From Ornithinimicrobium avium (GTDB lineage: Bacteria; Actinomycetota; Actinomycetes; Actinomycetales; Dermatophilaceae), in the NCBI RefSeq assembly GCF_003351765.1, contig NZ_CP031229.1, positions 620,001 through 684,000 on the forward strand: a stretch of 64,000 nucleotides of DNA. Direction: 5' to 3'. Both the position numbers and the translations under genes were made by a program. This document shows, one piece after another, positions 16,023-25,379 of this stretch. How positions within the stretch are numbered: position 1 is the first letter of the stretch; each line of letters begins with the position of its first letter. The notes beneath the pieces were generated by a model. The model did no database searches and had not been told where the DNA came from. It worked only from the letters and a program-made list of their open reading frames with translations.

Positions 16023-17093
16023 ATGCCGGAGCCTCGGGTCGCGGACCAGCTCGCCTGGGTGACGTGGCTGCGCGTCGTGGCGATCCTCGGCGTCGTCCTC
16101 ATCCACACCGTGGGGTCGACCGCGGCGGGACCGGGATCGACCACGACCGTAGACGGGTGGGTCGCGCGCGTGCTGGACCTGTCCTTCCTCTGGGCCGTGC
16201 CGGTCTTCGTCATGCTGTCCGGCGCGCTGTCCCTGGACCCCTCGCGGTTCCGGGGGAGCGGGCCCTACCTGCGCAAGCGCGCCTGGCGGCTCGTGCCGGC
16301 GGTGGTGGTGTGGAACGTCGTCTTCGTGGTCTACATGGCGCTGACCAGGGACGGCTGGTGGCAGGGACCGCGGGCGGCGCTCGCCCTGGTGCTGCAGGGC
16401 CGGGTGGCACCGCACCTCTACTTCTTCTGGATCGTCCTGGGTCTTTCGGTCCTCACCCCGGTGCTGGTGCCGTGGGTCGCGCGGGCCTCGCGCCGGGAGC
16501 TGTTCGTGGCTGCCCTTGTCGCCTACGCGGTCCCGGTGCTGTCGACCTGGCCGCTGGGCACCGACGACGGGCGGGTCGCTCTGAGCCACGTCGCCTGGAC
16601 CTGGTGGCTGCCCTACGTGGGTCCGTACCTGATGGGACGTGCCCTGCGCGGGGTCCTGCTGCCCCGGCGCTGGGTGCCGGTGTCCGCGCTGGCCGTGGTC
16701 GGGCTGTGCGGGCTGCTGAGCTGGCAGTGGCGCAACCCGGCTGCGCCGGCCTGGCTGGAGGAGTGGTCCGGCGCTCATTACTACAGCCCCTCGGTCGCAG
16801 TGCTGTCGGTCCTCGTGCTGCTGCTCGCCCAGACCACGGTGCGCGACGGGGGAGCGCTCGCACACGTGGCCGGGCCGGCGGTGATGCGGGTCGCGGGGCC
16901 GGTGGGCAGCGCCACCCTCGGGATCTTCGGGCTGCACTACCTGGTCCTGCTCGTCGGGATCGACACCGGCGTGCTGGGGGAGCCGGTCGCCCCGTGGCCG
17001 GTGCTGCTGTTGCGTGCAGCCGTGGTCGCCGTCGTCACCACGCTGCTCGTGCTCGGCCTGCGCCGCGTGCCGGTGGTCCGCGCGGTCCTCTGA
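16023..17093 (+). CDS. Acyltransferase family 3 membrane protein
   Basis: A 356-aa polytopic protein with about ten helices of the Acyl_transf_3 family (O-acetylation of surface glycans or similar). The first helix carries WLRVVAILGVVLIHT, with the conserved Arg and His of the catalytic region. The acceptor is unknown. ATG 16023 is preferred over one three codons upstream. It diverges from the mutarotase and converges on the SSB-like gene only 8 nt away. Confidence 0.8.
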   Translation: MPEPRVADQLAWVTWLRVVAILGVVLIHTVGSTAAGPGSTTTVDGWVARVLDLSFLWAVPVFVMLSGALSLDPSRFRGSGPYLRKRAWRLVPAVVVWNVVFVVYMALTRDGWWQGPRAALALVLQGRVAPHLYFFWIVLGLSVLTPVLVPWVARASRRELFVAALVAYAVPVLSTWPLGTDDGRVALSHVAWTWWLPYVGPYLMGRALRGVLLPRRWVPVSALAVVGLCGLLSWQWRNPAAPAWLEEWSGAHYYSPSVAVLSVLVLLLAQTTVRDGGALAHVAGPAVMRVAGPVGSATLGIFGLHYLVLLVGIDTGVLGEPVAPWPVLLLRAAVVAVVTTLLVLGLRRVPVVRAVL

Positions 17094-17101
17094 CGGTGGG
17101 C

Positions 17102-17479
17102 TCACGCCAGCTCGACCCTGCGCAGCGTGCGCGCCTCCACCTCGTAACGGGAGGCCCGTCCGGCCGCCGCGGCGAAGAACCGCCGGTGCAGGCTCCCGCG
17201 CACCTCCACGGCCTGTCCGTCCGGCAGGCGGGCGGCGGAGCGGCGCACCCGGCTGCCCCAGCAGGCGACGTCGATCGTGTCCACGGCTTGCCTCGACCCG
17301 GCGGTCCCGGCGCGGCCACGCCGGGGGTCCCGCGGCACGACCAGCCGGAACTGGACCAGCTCGTCCCCGCTGGGCAGCTCCCGGACCGTCGGCTCACCGC
17401 TGACCCGGCCGACCAGGTGGACCTCGTTCACCGGCTCCTCGAACGGCTCCCCGCTCTGCCTCCCTCGTGTGGTGCTCAT
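17102..17479 (-). CDS. Single-stranded DNA-binding protein-like, short paralogue
   Basis: A 125-aa OB-fold protein. VNEVHLVGRVSGEPTVRELPSG opens the SSB domain at residue 17, and VDTIDVACWG and GQAVEVRGSL follow. It lacks the long Gly-rich linker and acidic tip (DDDxPF) of housekeeping SSB, so it is a secondary paralogue without the usual partner-binding tail. It could act in competence or repair, which I cannot tell from context. It is upstream of nothing in its own direction and converges on the acyltransferase. Confidence 0.8.
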   Translation of the reverse strand: MSTTRGRQSGEPFEEPVNEVHLVGRVSGEPTVRELPSGDELVQFRLVVPRDPRRGRAGTAGSRQAVDTIDVACWGSRVRRSAARLPDGQAVEVRGSLHRRFFAAAAGRASRYEVEARTLRRVELA

Positions 17480-17518
17480 GCCTACGATCGTGGGCGGGAG
17501 GTCCGGGCGCGCGCCAGC

Positions 17519-17555
17519 CGTCCTGCCGGACCTGTGGACGAGGACCGGCAGGACG
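17519..17555 (-). terminator. Hairpin after the subtilase gene
   Basis: A perfect 11-bp inverted repeat, CGTCCTGCCGG (17519-17529) and CCGGCAGGACG (17545-17555), begins about 20 nt past the subtilase stop, in the gap before the SSB-like gene. Confidence 0.6.
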
Positions 17556-17577
17556 CCTGGGAGTGGACAAGGCGGGG

Positions 17578-20500
17578 TCAGGGCAGGTACAGCACCTCCG
17601 CCCGCTCGCCGGTGGCGCCGTGGAGGTGCAGCACCAGCGTCTTGAACCGCTTGTCGGGGCAGTGGCCCTTGCAGTGCGGGGCGCCCGACTTGTTCAGACC
17701 GACGTGCCCGAGCTCGACCGAGGTGCCGGCCTGGTCGTAGTACAGGGGCTCGGGCGGCGCGATGTTCGGCCTGACGACGTCGTAGGACACCGGGCCGGCG
17801 GTGTCGATGTCGCCCGTGGGGTTGTTGGTGTAGTAGCTGAACGTGCCGACCTGGTAGGTGATCGGGTAGGACCTGGCCGTGTCGGTGACCCCGACCATCG
17901 CCGGCCACACCGGGATGGTGAGGACGTTCGTGTCGAAGACGTTGGACTCCTCGAACGTGAAGTTCACCGGCTCCGCGTCGATCGTCTGGCCGGACGCGAG
18001 ATCGACCAGCCAGGCGGCCAGCACGTCGGTCCCCGTGAGGTTCTGCACATAGACCTCGTAGTCGGCCTGGCCGTCCCCGGTCGTGTCGAGGTCGACGTAG
18101 GGGATCGTGCTGTTGCCGACGGTGGCCCAGTCGCCGTAGGTGGCGATGGAGAACCACAGCCAGCCGTCGGCATACCCGGTCGGGGTGGGGGAGGACCCGG
18201 CGCCCACGTACTGCAGGTCGCCGGCGACCGCCGTCTGGTTGACCGTGCAGCCGGTGGTCGTCGACCCGCCGCACGCCGGGAGCTGCGGGCTCGTCGCGCC
18301 GAGGGTGGACACCGAGGTCAACGACGTGAAGGACTCGCTGCCCGAGCCCAGCGTGAAGCCGTGGCCCGAGTAGTCGATGCGGCTCGTGGCCTTCTTGCCG
18401 TGGCCGGTGGTGACGACCGACGCGGAGGTCTGTGAGGTGGGCTTGACCGCCCCGTAGACCGGGACGCGCAGGTGCTGACCCGCTGCAGTGGTCAGCACCA
18501 GGCGACCGGAGGCGTCCGAGACGTACTGACGCGGGACACTGCTCTGCTCGGGCGCCATGGTCGGGTCGATCGAGTGGCGCAGCTCGGCGGTGGTGATGCT
18601 CATCGTGACGACCACCCTGCCGGTCTGGCCGGCGCCGACGGTGAGGGTGCCCGGGCTGACCGAGTAGCTCACGCCAGGCTGCTCGACCGCGGCGTCGTAG
18701 GACGGCGTGACCGTGGCGGGGGAGCCGCCGGTGTTCGCCACCGTCACGGTGCGGGTCCTGGTCGCGGTGGCCTGGGTGATGGGCACGGCGACCACGCCGA
18801 AGGAGGCGCTGACGCCGCCCGGGACGTCGGTGGAGTAGGCGACCACGGTGTTGCCGACGGCGGCCGCCGCGTCCACCCGGCCGGCGCCCACGCGGGCGGG
18901 ACCGTAGGCGTGACCGCTCTGGTTCGGCTCGCTCCAGACGTCGTGGGCGGCGGTGTTCATCAGGTCCGCCTTGAGCTGCTCGACGGTCCACCCGGGGTGG
19001 GTCTCCTTGACCAGCGCCGCGATGCCGGCGGCGTGCGGGGTCGCCATCGAGGTGCCGGACTCGCTCAGGGCGCCGTCGCCGGAACCGACACCGATCGAGA
19101 CGATCGAGTCACCCGGTGCAGCCACGTCCGGCTTGACCACGCCGATGGAGCCGTGGGTGCCCCGGGAGCTGAACGAGCTGACGAGGTCGGTGATCGAGGG
19201 GTCGACGTCGCTCACGGTCAGCGCCAGAGCGCCGTCGAAGGTGACCACCAGGGTGCCGGCCTCCACCGCGGGCTGGAGCGTCTCGGTGGAGGCCTTGGTC
19301 AGCTGGAAGACCGGGATGTCGGCGTCTCCGGTGATCCCTGCGGTGAACGGGGACACGTCCCCGGTGAACACGGCGCCGATCGCCCCGGCGGCCTTCACGT
19401 TGGCCGACCGGCCCGCCGAGCCGCACCGGCGGGTGCCGTCGTCGGAGTCCCAGGTCAGCCAGGCCACCTTGCCGGCCACGGCGGCGGCGTCGGCGGGGCC
19501 GAGCGGGCCGCACCCGTCGCTGTTCGCCCCGCTCAGCGCCACGACGTCCCCGGTGACCGGAGGTTCGGTCGCCCAGTCGTAGGCCACGGAGTTCTGCCCC
19601 GGGACGATGCCCGCGACGTCGGCGGGCGCGTCCACGCGGAGCCCGTCGAGCATCTGGAAGTCGTCGACGCTGCTGGCCACGGCCAGCGAGCGCACGGCGT
19701 TGCCCGGGGAGCCCCCGACGTCGGTGAGGTCACCGGCGTTGCCCATCGCGATGACGGGCAGCACCCCGTGCTCGGCGAGGCTGTCGACGACGTCGTTCTC
19801 GGGGTCGTCGACGGTGGCGTAGTCGGACCCGAGCGAGAGGTTGACGATGTCGAGGTGGTCGCCGAGGTCCCCGTCGCCGTCCGGGTCGAGCGCCCGGTCC
19901 AGGGCCGGGATGACCAGGTCGGTCGAACCGGTGCAGCCGAAGACCTTCAGCGAGTAGATCTGCGCCGCCGGGGCCATCCCGGGGCTCATCCGCATCGATC
20001 CCAGGTCGCTGGACGTCAGGTCCCCGTAGGTGCCGGTGAAGGTGGAGCCGTCGGCGTCCTCGCCGTAGCCGGCGGCGATCCCGGCGACGTGCGAGCCGTG
20101 CCCGTAGCAGTCGATCGGGTTCTCGTCGGGGTGGGGAGTCGGCTGGTAGTCGGGGGCCTGGGGGTCGGCGTTGTAGTCGTCGCCGGAGAGGTCGTAGCCG
20201 CCGACCACCTTGGCCGCGGCCAGTGCGGTGAGGCTGTCGCGCCAGTCGGCGCTGGCTGCTGCGGCCCGGGCGTCGTGCCACGCCTGCGTGGTGCCCTGGC
20301 CGCCAAGGTCGGCGTGGGTGTAGTCGGTGCCGGTGTCGATGATCCCGATCGTGACGCCGTCGCCGTAGGTCCCGGTGTCCTGCCAGGTCTTCAGGACGTT
20401 GGTCAGCTCGGCGCCGTTGGAGTTGACGGGGCGCTTGGGGATGAGGGCACTGACCTTGACCACCTGGTCCATCTGCGCGACGGCACGCAGCGCGTCGCTG

Positions 20501-20946
20501 TCGGCGCTGATCGCGATGCCGGGCACCGCGTTGCCGACCGACCACAGCTCCTGCGCCTGCGCGTCCAGCCCCTTGGCCCGGGAGAGCACCTGCTGACCCT
20601 TGTTCCTGGCCGCGTGCCTGGCGGCCTGGGCCGCGCGGACCTTGGCGGAGCGACCGCGCGCGTGCTGGGCGGCGTCGGCGGCTCCCTCGCCGGCGAGCTG
20701 CACGAACACCTGCCGGGGCTCGTCACGCAGCTGCGAGGGTGACGTGGGCGCGCCGTCGAGCGGCAGGTCGACGCCGCCCGGGCTCGCCGTCGGGGCCGGG
20801 CCGGTGGGGTGCTGCTGGGGCGCGGCGCTGACGACGCTGGGGGCGAGGGCGAGGGCCAGGCTGCCCAGGACCGCGACCGCCGCCCCGGCCCTGCGAGGGC
20901 GGGGTGTCCGGCGCGATCCGGGTGGCGAGAAGGACGAGGATGGCAT
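17578..20946 (-). CDS. Secreted S8 family subtilisin-like serine protease
   Basis: A 1122-aa exported protease. A twin-Arg/Lys-rich N-terminus and hydrophobic segment (about residues 20-41, ending VSAAPQ) form the signal peptide. An inhibitor-type propeptide (80-170) follows. The catalytic triad is D204 (IIDTGTD), H283 (GHGSHVAG) and Ser near residue 633 (SGTSMATP). A protease-associated insert lies between the His and Ser, and about 450 residues of beta-rich C-terminal domains follow, with no LPxTG anchor seen. AAGGAG lies 5 nt before the ATG. It probably supplies peptides from outside the cell. Confidence 0.93.
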   Translation of the reverse strand: MPSSSFSPPGSRRTPRPRRAGAAVAVLGSLALALAPSVVSAAPQQHPTGPAPTASPGGVDLPLDGAPTSPSQLRDEPRQVFVQLAGEGAADAAQHARGRSAKVRAAQAARHAARNKGQQVLSRAKGLDAQAQELWSVGNAVPGIAISADSDALRAVAQMDQVVKVSALIPKRPVNSNGAELTNVLKTWQDTGTYGDGVTIGIIDTGTDYTHADLGGQGTTQAWHDARAAAASADWRDSLTALAAAKVVGGYDLSGDDYNADPQAPDYQPTPHPDENPIDCYGHGSHVAGIAAGYGEDADGSTFTGTYGDLTSSDLGSMRMSPGMAPAAQIYSLKVFGCTGSTDLVIPALDRALDPDGDGDLGDHLDIVNLSLGSDYATVDDPENDVVDSLAEHGVLPVIAMGNAGDLTDVGGSPGNAVRSLAVASSVDDFQMLDGLRVDAPADVAGIVPGQNSVAYDWATEPPVTGDVVALSGANSDGCGPLGPADAAAVAGKVAWLTWDSDDGTRRCGSAGRSANVKAAGAIGAVFTGDVSPFTAGITGDADIPVFQLTKASTETLQPAVEAGTLVVTFDGALALTVSDVDPSITDLVSSFSSRGTHGSIGVVKPDVAAPGDSIVSIGVGSGDGALSESGTSMATPHAAGIAALVKETHPGWTVEQLKADLMNTAAHDVWSEPNQSGHAYGPARVGAGRVDAAAAVGNTVVAYSTDVPGGVSASFGVVAVPITQATATRTRTVTVANTGGSPATVTPSYDAAVEQPGVSYSVSPGTLTVGAGQTGRVVVTMSITTAELRHSIDPTMAPEQSSVPRQYVSDASGRLVLTTAAGQHLRVPVYGAVKPTSQTSASVVTTGHGKKATSRIDYSGHGFTLGSGSESFTSLTSVSTLGATSPQLPACGGSTTTGCTVNQTAVAGDLQYVGAGSSPTPTGYADGWLWFSIATYGDWATVGNSTIPYVDLDTTGDGQADYEVYVQNLTGTDVLAAWLVDLASGQTIDAEPVNFTFEESNVFDTNVLTIPVWPAMVGVTDTARSYPITYQVGTFSYYTNNPTGDIDTAGPVSYDVVRPNIAPPEPLYYDQAGTSVELGHVGLNKSGAPHCKGHCPDKRFKTLVLHLHGATGERAEVLYLP

Positions 20947-21191
20947 GACGCTCCTTCGGTGAAGGTGCGCCTCTCGGCCGGGTGTCGGGAGACGCGTCCG
21001 TGGCGCGGACCTTCCGACGCTAGTGGACCTCTGCGGGTGCGCGCATCGGGCAAACGCCCTATATGGCGGCCGGTGTCGGGTTGTGTCTAGCGTCATCACG
21101 AGAGAGCCTTCCCGGGCCGGCCGGTGGGGGAGTCGCCAGGACGGTAGGTTCGGTGGTGGGACGGATGCCACTCGACCGGAAGGACGTCGTC

Positions 21192-21857
21192 ATGGCCATG
21201 GTGCTCCTGCACGGCCTCGGAGCGGTGGGAGGGGTATGGCGCGGGGTCGCGTCGGCGCCGGACCTCCCGGGCCACGGTCGGGCGGCGTGGGAACCGTCCT
21301 ACAGCTACGAGGGTCATGCCCGGGCGGTCCTGGAGGACCTGCCGGACGGGCCGGTCGACGTCGTGGGCCACTCGATGGGCGGGGTCGTCGCCCTGGTCCT
21401 GGCCGCGCTGGCTCCCGGACGCGTGCGCAGCGTCGTCGGTCTCGGGATCAAGGTCAGGTGGTCGCCGGAGGAGCTGGCCCACGTGGCAGCCCTGGCCCAG
21501 AAGCCGCCGCGGACGTTCGCCACCCGGGACGAGGCGGCCGAGCGGTTCCTCAAGGTCGCCGGGCTCACAGGGCTGGTGGCGGCCGACGACCCGGTGGTCG
21601 ATGCGGGGACCGCGTCCCGCGGCGACGGGAGCTGGACGCTGGCGCAGGACCCTCGGACGTTCGGCGTGGGGGCGTTCGACATGCCGCAGCTGCTGGGGGC
21701 GGCGGCCTGTCGGGTGGTCCTCGCGCGAGGTGAGCACGACCGGCTCGTCTCGCACGAGGAGCTGGCGGCCCTGGTGGACGTGCCCGTGACCCTCAGGGGC
21801 CTGGGGCACAACGCGCACGTCGAGGACCTGGACGCCGTCCTGGCGCTCCTGGGGTGA
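21192..21857 (+). CDS. Alpha/beta hydrolase
   Basis: A 221-aa hydrolase with the oxyanion segment LLHGLGAVGG, the nucleophile elbow GHSMGG, the acid in GEHDRLV and the His in GLGHNAHVED. The substrate is unknown. I start at ATG 21192 because AAGGA lies 7 nt upstream. The gene diverges from the subtilase across 245 bp, where TAGCGT boxes face both ways, and it is the last gene before the dif site. Confidence 0.8.
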   Translation: MAMVLLHGLGAVGGVWRGVASAPDLPGHGRAAWEPSYSYEGHARAVLEDLPDGPVDVVGHSMGGVVALVLAALAPGRVRSVVGLGIKVRWSPEELAHVAALAQKPPRTFATRDEAAERFLKVAGLTGLVAADDPVVDAGTASRGDGSWTLAQDPRTFGVGAFDMPQLLGAAACRVVLARGEHDRLVSHEELAALVDVPVTLRGLGHNAHVEDLDAVLALLG

Positions 21858-21902
21858 CCTCGGCGCACGTGTGGTGGGCGCTGTGACGCCCCGTCCCGGA
21901 CT

Positions 21903-21930
21903 AACGCCGATAAGTCACATTATGTAAAGC
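21903..21930. other. dif: Chromosome dimer resolution site dif
   Basis: A 28-bp site in an AT-rich pocket of the intergenic gap between the hydrolase and GNAT genes. The left arm AACGCCGATAA (21903-21913), centre GTCACA (21914-21919) and right arm TTATGTAAAGC (21920-21930) align with the actinobacterial dif consensus, whose arms are TTCRCCGATAA and TTATGTCAAGT. The inner GATAA/TTATG symmetry is kept and the left arm matches at its inner 7 positions. XerC and XerD would exchange strands here. Gene orientation switches at about this point, and xerD is 34 kb away. Confidence 0.85.
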
Positions 21931-21969
21931 GCGGTTGGTCAGCAGGGCGCGTCCGCCTCCCCGCCCGCC

Positions 21970-22527
21970 TCAGAGCACGTACTCGAAGAGGTGGAACCGG
22001 TCCAGCTCCGTGCCCTCGTAGTGCAGGGTGTGGACGCCCAGGTCGGTGAAGCCGTAACCGGTGTAGAGCTGGCGGGCCGGCGTGTTCCCCACGTAGGTGT
22101 CCAGCCGGACGGCCCGGCACCCCGCCTGCCTGGCGACGTCCAGCGACGCGTCGACCAGGAACCTCGCGACACCTTGGCGCAGGAAGCCCGGGGTGACCCC
22201 CAGCGCGTGGACCATGAGCGCCTCCAGGGGCCGTGCGTCGATGGTCCAGGGGGCCTCCAGGTAGGCGTCCGGGGCGTCGTGGTTCAGCACCACGACCCCG
22301 GCGACGGCGCCGGCGTCGGCGTCGTCCACCGCGAGGTACAGCTGCCCGCCCTGCACCCAGGCCTGCACCTCGGCCGGGGTCGGGTGGTTCTCGCTGTGCC
22401 AGTGCGGATAGTCGACCGTCGCCGCCAGGTGCTCGAGGATCGTGCGGTAGGCGGCCTGCGCGGCCGCGGTGTCAGCGCCGTCGGCCCGCCGGAACCGCAG
22501 GCGCGCTCCTGCCCGTCGACTCTCCAC
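21970..22527 (-). CDS. GNAT family N-acetyltransferase
   Basis: A 185-aa acetyltransferase. The acetyl-CoA loop is GVTPGFLRQGVARFLVD, followed by the C-terminal NTPARQLYTGYGFTDLG. The acceptor is unknown. The GTG at 22527 is preceded by TAGGGT and 7 nt (leaderless pattern), and no Shine-Dalgarno is present. It is the first gene to the right of dif. Confidence 0.85.
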   Translation of the reverse strand: MESRRAGARLRFRRADGADTAAAQAAYRTILEHLAATVDYPHWHSENHPTPAEVQAWVQGGQLYLAVDDADAGAVAGVVVLNHDAPDAYLEAPWTIDARPLEALMVHALGVTPGFLRQGVARFLVDASLDVARQAGCRAVRLDTYVGNTPARQLYTGYGFTDLGVHTLHYEGTELDRFHLFEYVL

Positions 22528-22592
22528 CGGAGCAACCCTAGCCAGCGGCTCCCCCGGAGCGGTCGCGCCGACGCGGGTGCGATCATGGCCCC

Positions 22593-23984
22593 ATGCCCAC
22601 TCCCCCAGCCCTGGACCGGCTCGTCGCCGACCTGCCGGCCGACGTCGTGGTGACCGACCCGGACCGGATGGGCGGCTACCGCTTCGACCGGTCGCAGGAC
22701 CCGGACGCCGGCGTCCCGCTTGCGGTCGTGCGGGCCGAGAGCACCCAGCACGTGCAGACCGCGGTCCGGTGGGCCGCCGAGCACCGCGTCCCGATCATCA
22801 CCCGCGGCGCCGGCACCGGTCTGTCCGGCGGATCCTCCGCGCTGGACGGCTGCCTGGTGGTCTCGACCGAGCGGATGCGGCGCATCGAGGTCGACCCGGC
22901 CACGCGGACCTGCACCGTGCAGCCGGGCCTGCTCAACTCCGAGGTCAAGGCGGCCGCGGCGGCCGAGGGCCTCTGGTACCCGCCCGACCCCTCCTCCTTC
23001 GAGATCTGCTCGATCGGCGGCAACGTCGCCACCAACGCCGGCGGGCTGTGCTGCGTGAAGTACGGGGTCACCATGGACTACGTCCTCGGGATGACCGTCG
23101 TCCTGGTCGACGGCACCGCGGTCACGCTCGGCGGCCCGAGGGTCAAGGACGTCGCGGGCCTGTCCCTGACCAAGCTCTTCGTGGGCAGCGAGGGCACCCT
23201 GGGGATCGTCACCGAGATCGTGCTGCGCCTGCTCCCCCAGCCGCGGCCGGCCACGACCCTGGTGGCCACCTTCCCCACGGTGGTGGGCGCGACCGCGTCC
23301 GTGGTGGAGATCACGCGCACGATGCGGCCCTCCATGCTGGAGCTCATGGACGGCGCCACGATCAACGCCGTGGAGGACATGACCCGGATGGGTCTGGACC
23401 GCGACGCCGGCGCCCTGCTGGTCGTCCAGTCCGACGAGCCCTCCTCCCACGCCCGCGAGGAGCTCGAGGCGGTCGCCGCGGTCTGCGAGCGCCACGGTGC
23501 CACAGAGATCATGCACACCGACGACCCGGACGAGGGCGAGGCCTTCGTCGCGGCCCGACGCCTGGCGATCCCGGCCGTCGAGCGCAAGGGCTCCCTGCTC
23601 CTCGAGGACGTCGGCGTGCCCGTCCCCCAGCTGGGCGCCCTCGTGGAGGGCGTCGCCGGCATCGCCGAGGACAACGGCGTCCTGATCGCCGTCGTCGCGC
23701 ACGCCGGCGACGGCAACACCCACCCGCTGCTGGTCTTCGACCCCGCGGACGCGGACCAGACCGCCCGGGCCCGTACGGCATACGGCCAGGTGATGGAGCT
23801 GGCGATCAGCCTCGGGGGCACGATCACCGGCGAGCACGGCGTGGGGCGCCTCAAGAAGCCCTGGCTGGCCTCCCAGCTGGGCCCGGAGGCGATGGAGCTC
23901 AACCACCGCATCAAGGCGGCCCTCGACCCGCACGGCCTGCTCAACCCCGGCACCGTCTTCGAGAGCCGCGGCACGCCCGGCTAG
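22593..23984 (+). CDS. FAD-linked oxidase, glycolate/D-lactate oxidase type
   Basis: A 463-aa flavoprotein of the GlcD/D-lactate dehydrogenase family. The PCMH FAD domain shows PIITRGAGTGLSGGS and SIGGNVATNAGG. The C-terminal cap domain has HAGDGNTHP and the terminal GTITGEHGVGRLKK. It oxidises a 2-hydroxy acid such as D-lactate or glycolate, with electrons passed to an unknown acceptor. No GlcE or GlcF partner lies beside it. It converges with the NUDIX gene, overlapping its end by 4 nt. Confidence 0.88.
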   Translation: MPTPPALDRLVADLPADVVVTDPDRMGGYRFDRSQDPDAGVPLAVVRAESTQHVQTAVRWAAEHRVPIITRGAGTGLSGGSSALDGCLVVSTERMRRIEVDPATRTCTVQPGLLNSEVKAAAAAEGLWYPPDPSSFEICSIGGNVATNAGGLCCVKYGVTMDYVLGMTVVLVDGTAVTLGGPRVKDVAGLSLTKLFVGSEGTLGIVTEIVLRLLPQPRPATTLVATFPTVVGATASVVEITRTMRPSMLELMDGATINAVEDMTRMGLDRDAGALLVVQSDEPSSHAREELEAVAAVCERHGATEIMHTDDPDEGEAFVAARRLAIPAVERKGSLLLEDVGVPVPQLGALVEGVAGIAEDNGVLIAVVAHAGDGNTHPLLVFDPADADQTARARTAYGQVMELAISLGGTITGEHGVGRLKKPWLASQLGPEAMELNHRIKAALDPHGLLNPGTVFESRGTPG

Positions 23985-24718
23985 CGCCAGGCGAAGACCG
24001 GCTGCTCGAAGTGCGCCACCGGGTCGTCGCGGCCGTGCAGGCCCAGCCAACCCAGCTGCACGAGCACCGCCGCCGTCGGGGCGTGCACGACCGTGCTGCC
24101 CAGCGGCAGCGCGACCACCGGACGGTCGCTCTCGGGGATGGTGGTGAACCACGGCGACCCCGGCCGGTCCAGCTGGTGCAGCCCCACCCGGTAGACGATC
24201 ATCACCTCACCGGGATCCGGGCGCAGGGTGACCGGCCCGCCCCACACCACGACCGGCGTCATGACGAAGCCCGACCTCGTCACGTAGTCGTCCAGCAGCC
24301 CCAGGACCCGGTCCTGCCCCAGGTCGATCCCGACCTCCTCGCGGGTCTCCCGGAGCGCCGCGGCCACCACGTCCTCACCGGGCTCCAGCCGGCCCCCGGG
24401 CAGCGAGTACTGCCCGGCGTGCCGCGGCAGGTGCAGCGGTCTTCGGCACACGAGCACCGCCGCTCCCCCCGCCGCCGTCCGCAGCCCCTCGTTGAGCCCG
24501 AAGGGCCGCTCGACCTCCGTCCCGTCCGGGTAGGTGGCCACCAGCTCGGCATCCTCCTGCGTGGAGTCGACCAGGACGAGGGCCACCGCCGCCCGCCGGT
24601 CGTCCCCGGGAGCCACCACCCGGCGCTCGTGCCGTGCCAGGTGCGTCCGCACCCGCTCCCGCAGGTGCGCGTCATACGGGATCGGGGCAGGTATGACGTG
24701 CGCCGCTTCCTGCTCCAC
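23981..24718 (-). CDS. NUDIX hydrolase, CoA pyrophosphatase-like
   Basis: A 245-aa protein with the full Nudix box GGRLEPGEDVVAAALRETRE followed by EVG, preceded by HAGQYSLPGG, which resembles the CoA/nucleotide pyrophosphohydrolase group. An N-terminal extension of about 100 residues is longer than usual. AGGAGG lies 4 nt before the GTG start. The substrate is not proven. Confidence 0.85.
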   Translation of the reverse strand: MEQEAAHVIPAPIPYDAHLRERVRTHLARHERRVVAPGDDRRAAVALVLVDSTQEDAELVATYPDGTEVERPFGLNEGLRTAAGGAAVLVCRRPLHLPRHAGQYSLPGGRLEPGEDVVAAALRETREEVGIDLGQDRVLGLLDDYVTRSGFVMTPVVVWGGPVTLRPDPGEVMIVYRVGLHQLDRPGSPWFTTIPESDRPVVALPLGSTVVHAPTAAVLVQLGWLGLHGRDDPVAHFEQPVFAWR

Positions 24719-24928
24719 CGCGCCTCCTGATCACCGTGACCCTCGCCTCCGGGCACCGTACCGGCAGTGCTTCGGCCCACTCAGCAGAGGGTCGTCACCA
24801 CCCGGATCCGTCTCGAGGATGACCTGCCTCACCCGCAGGGCGGACGACAGGGACGCCGATGACCCGGTTGGCTGGCACCCAGAGGTCCGGTCCCGGACCC
24901 GCTCGGGGACCATCAGCAGGAGGACGTC

Positions 24929-25354
24929 ATGACCCGACCCACCTTGGTGCGCCGCGCGGCGCTGGCCGGCACCGCAGCGCTCGCCGCCCTCGCGATGGGC
25001 GCCGGCCCCGCGCTCGCCCACCACTGCTTCATCCCGATGTACAACCTCAACGCACCCGCTTCACCCAACTGGTTCGTCGTCTCGGCCGAGGACGGTGCCA
25101 CGCTGGAGGCCGGGTACGTCACCGGATGCGACGCCGCGCGCGAGGCCGGCTACGCGGCGCTGCGGGCGGAGGGCCTGCCGGTCGGCCTCAAGATCTTCGA
25201 GAAGATGACGATCGGGGACCCCAAGGGCACCGGTCGGATGAACCCGAACGGTGCCAACGGCAAGGGTCTGGAGTACTTCGGCGCCGGCTCCGAGCTCCCG
25301 TTCCAGATGGTGGGCACCTACATCCAGGCTGCCTCGAGCGTCGACTGCGGCTGA
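24929..25354 (+). CDS. Small secreted protein of unknown function
   Basis: A 141-aa protein with a clear signal peptide: RR at residues 8-9, a hydrophobic core at 10-27 and a predicted cut after ALA (GPALAHH). The mature part of about 110 residues starts HHCFIP and has three cysteines, Asn/Pro-rich patches (MNPNGANGKG) and no known domain. AGGAGG lies 6 nt before the ATG. I do not recognise the family. It is a single gene preceded by 210 bp in which I see no further feature. Confidence 0.75.
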   Translation: MTRPTLVRRAALAGTAALAALAMGAGPALAHHCFIPMYNLNAPASPNWFVVSAEDGATLEAGYVTGCDAAREAGYAALRAEGLPVGLKIFEKMTIGDPKGTGRMNPNGANGKGLEYFGAGSELPFQMVGTYIQAASSVDCG

Positions 25355-25379
25355 GCCCCCCGGTGGACCGGGCGCCTGC

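Noticed and set aside
18472..20742. Long + strand frame opposite the subtilase
   Set aside because: The composition is Gly/Val/Arg/Asp-rich with no domain, while the subtilase on the other strand has a full catalytic triad and a signal peptide.
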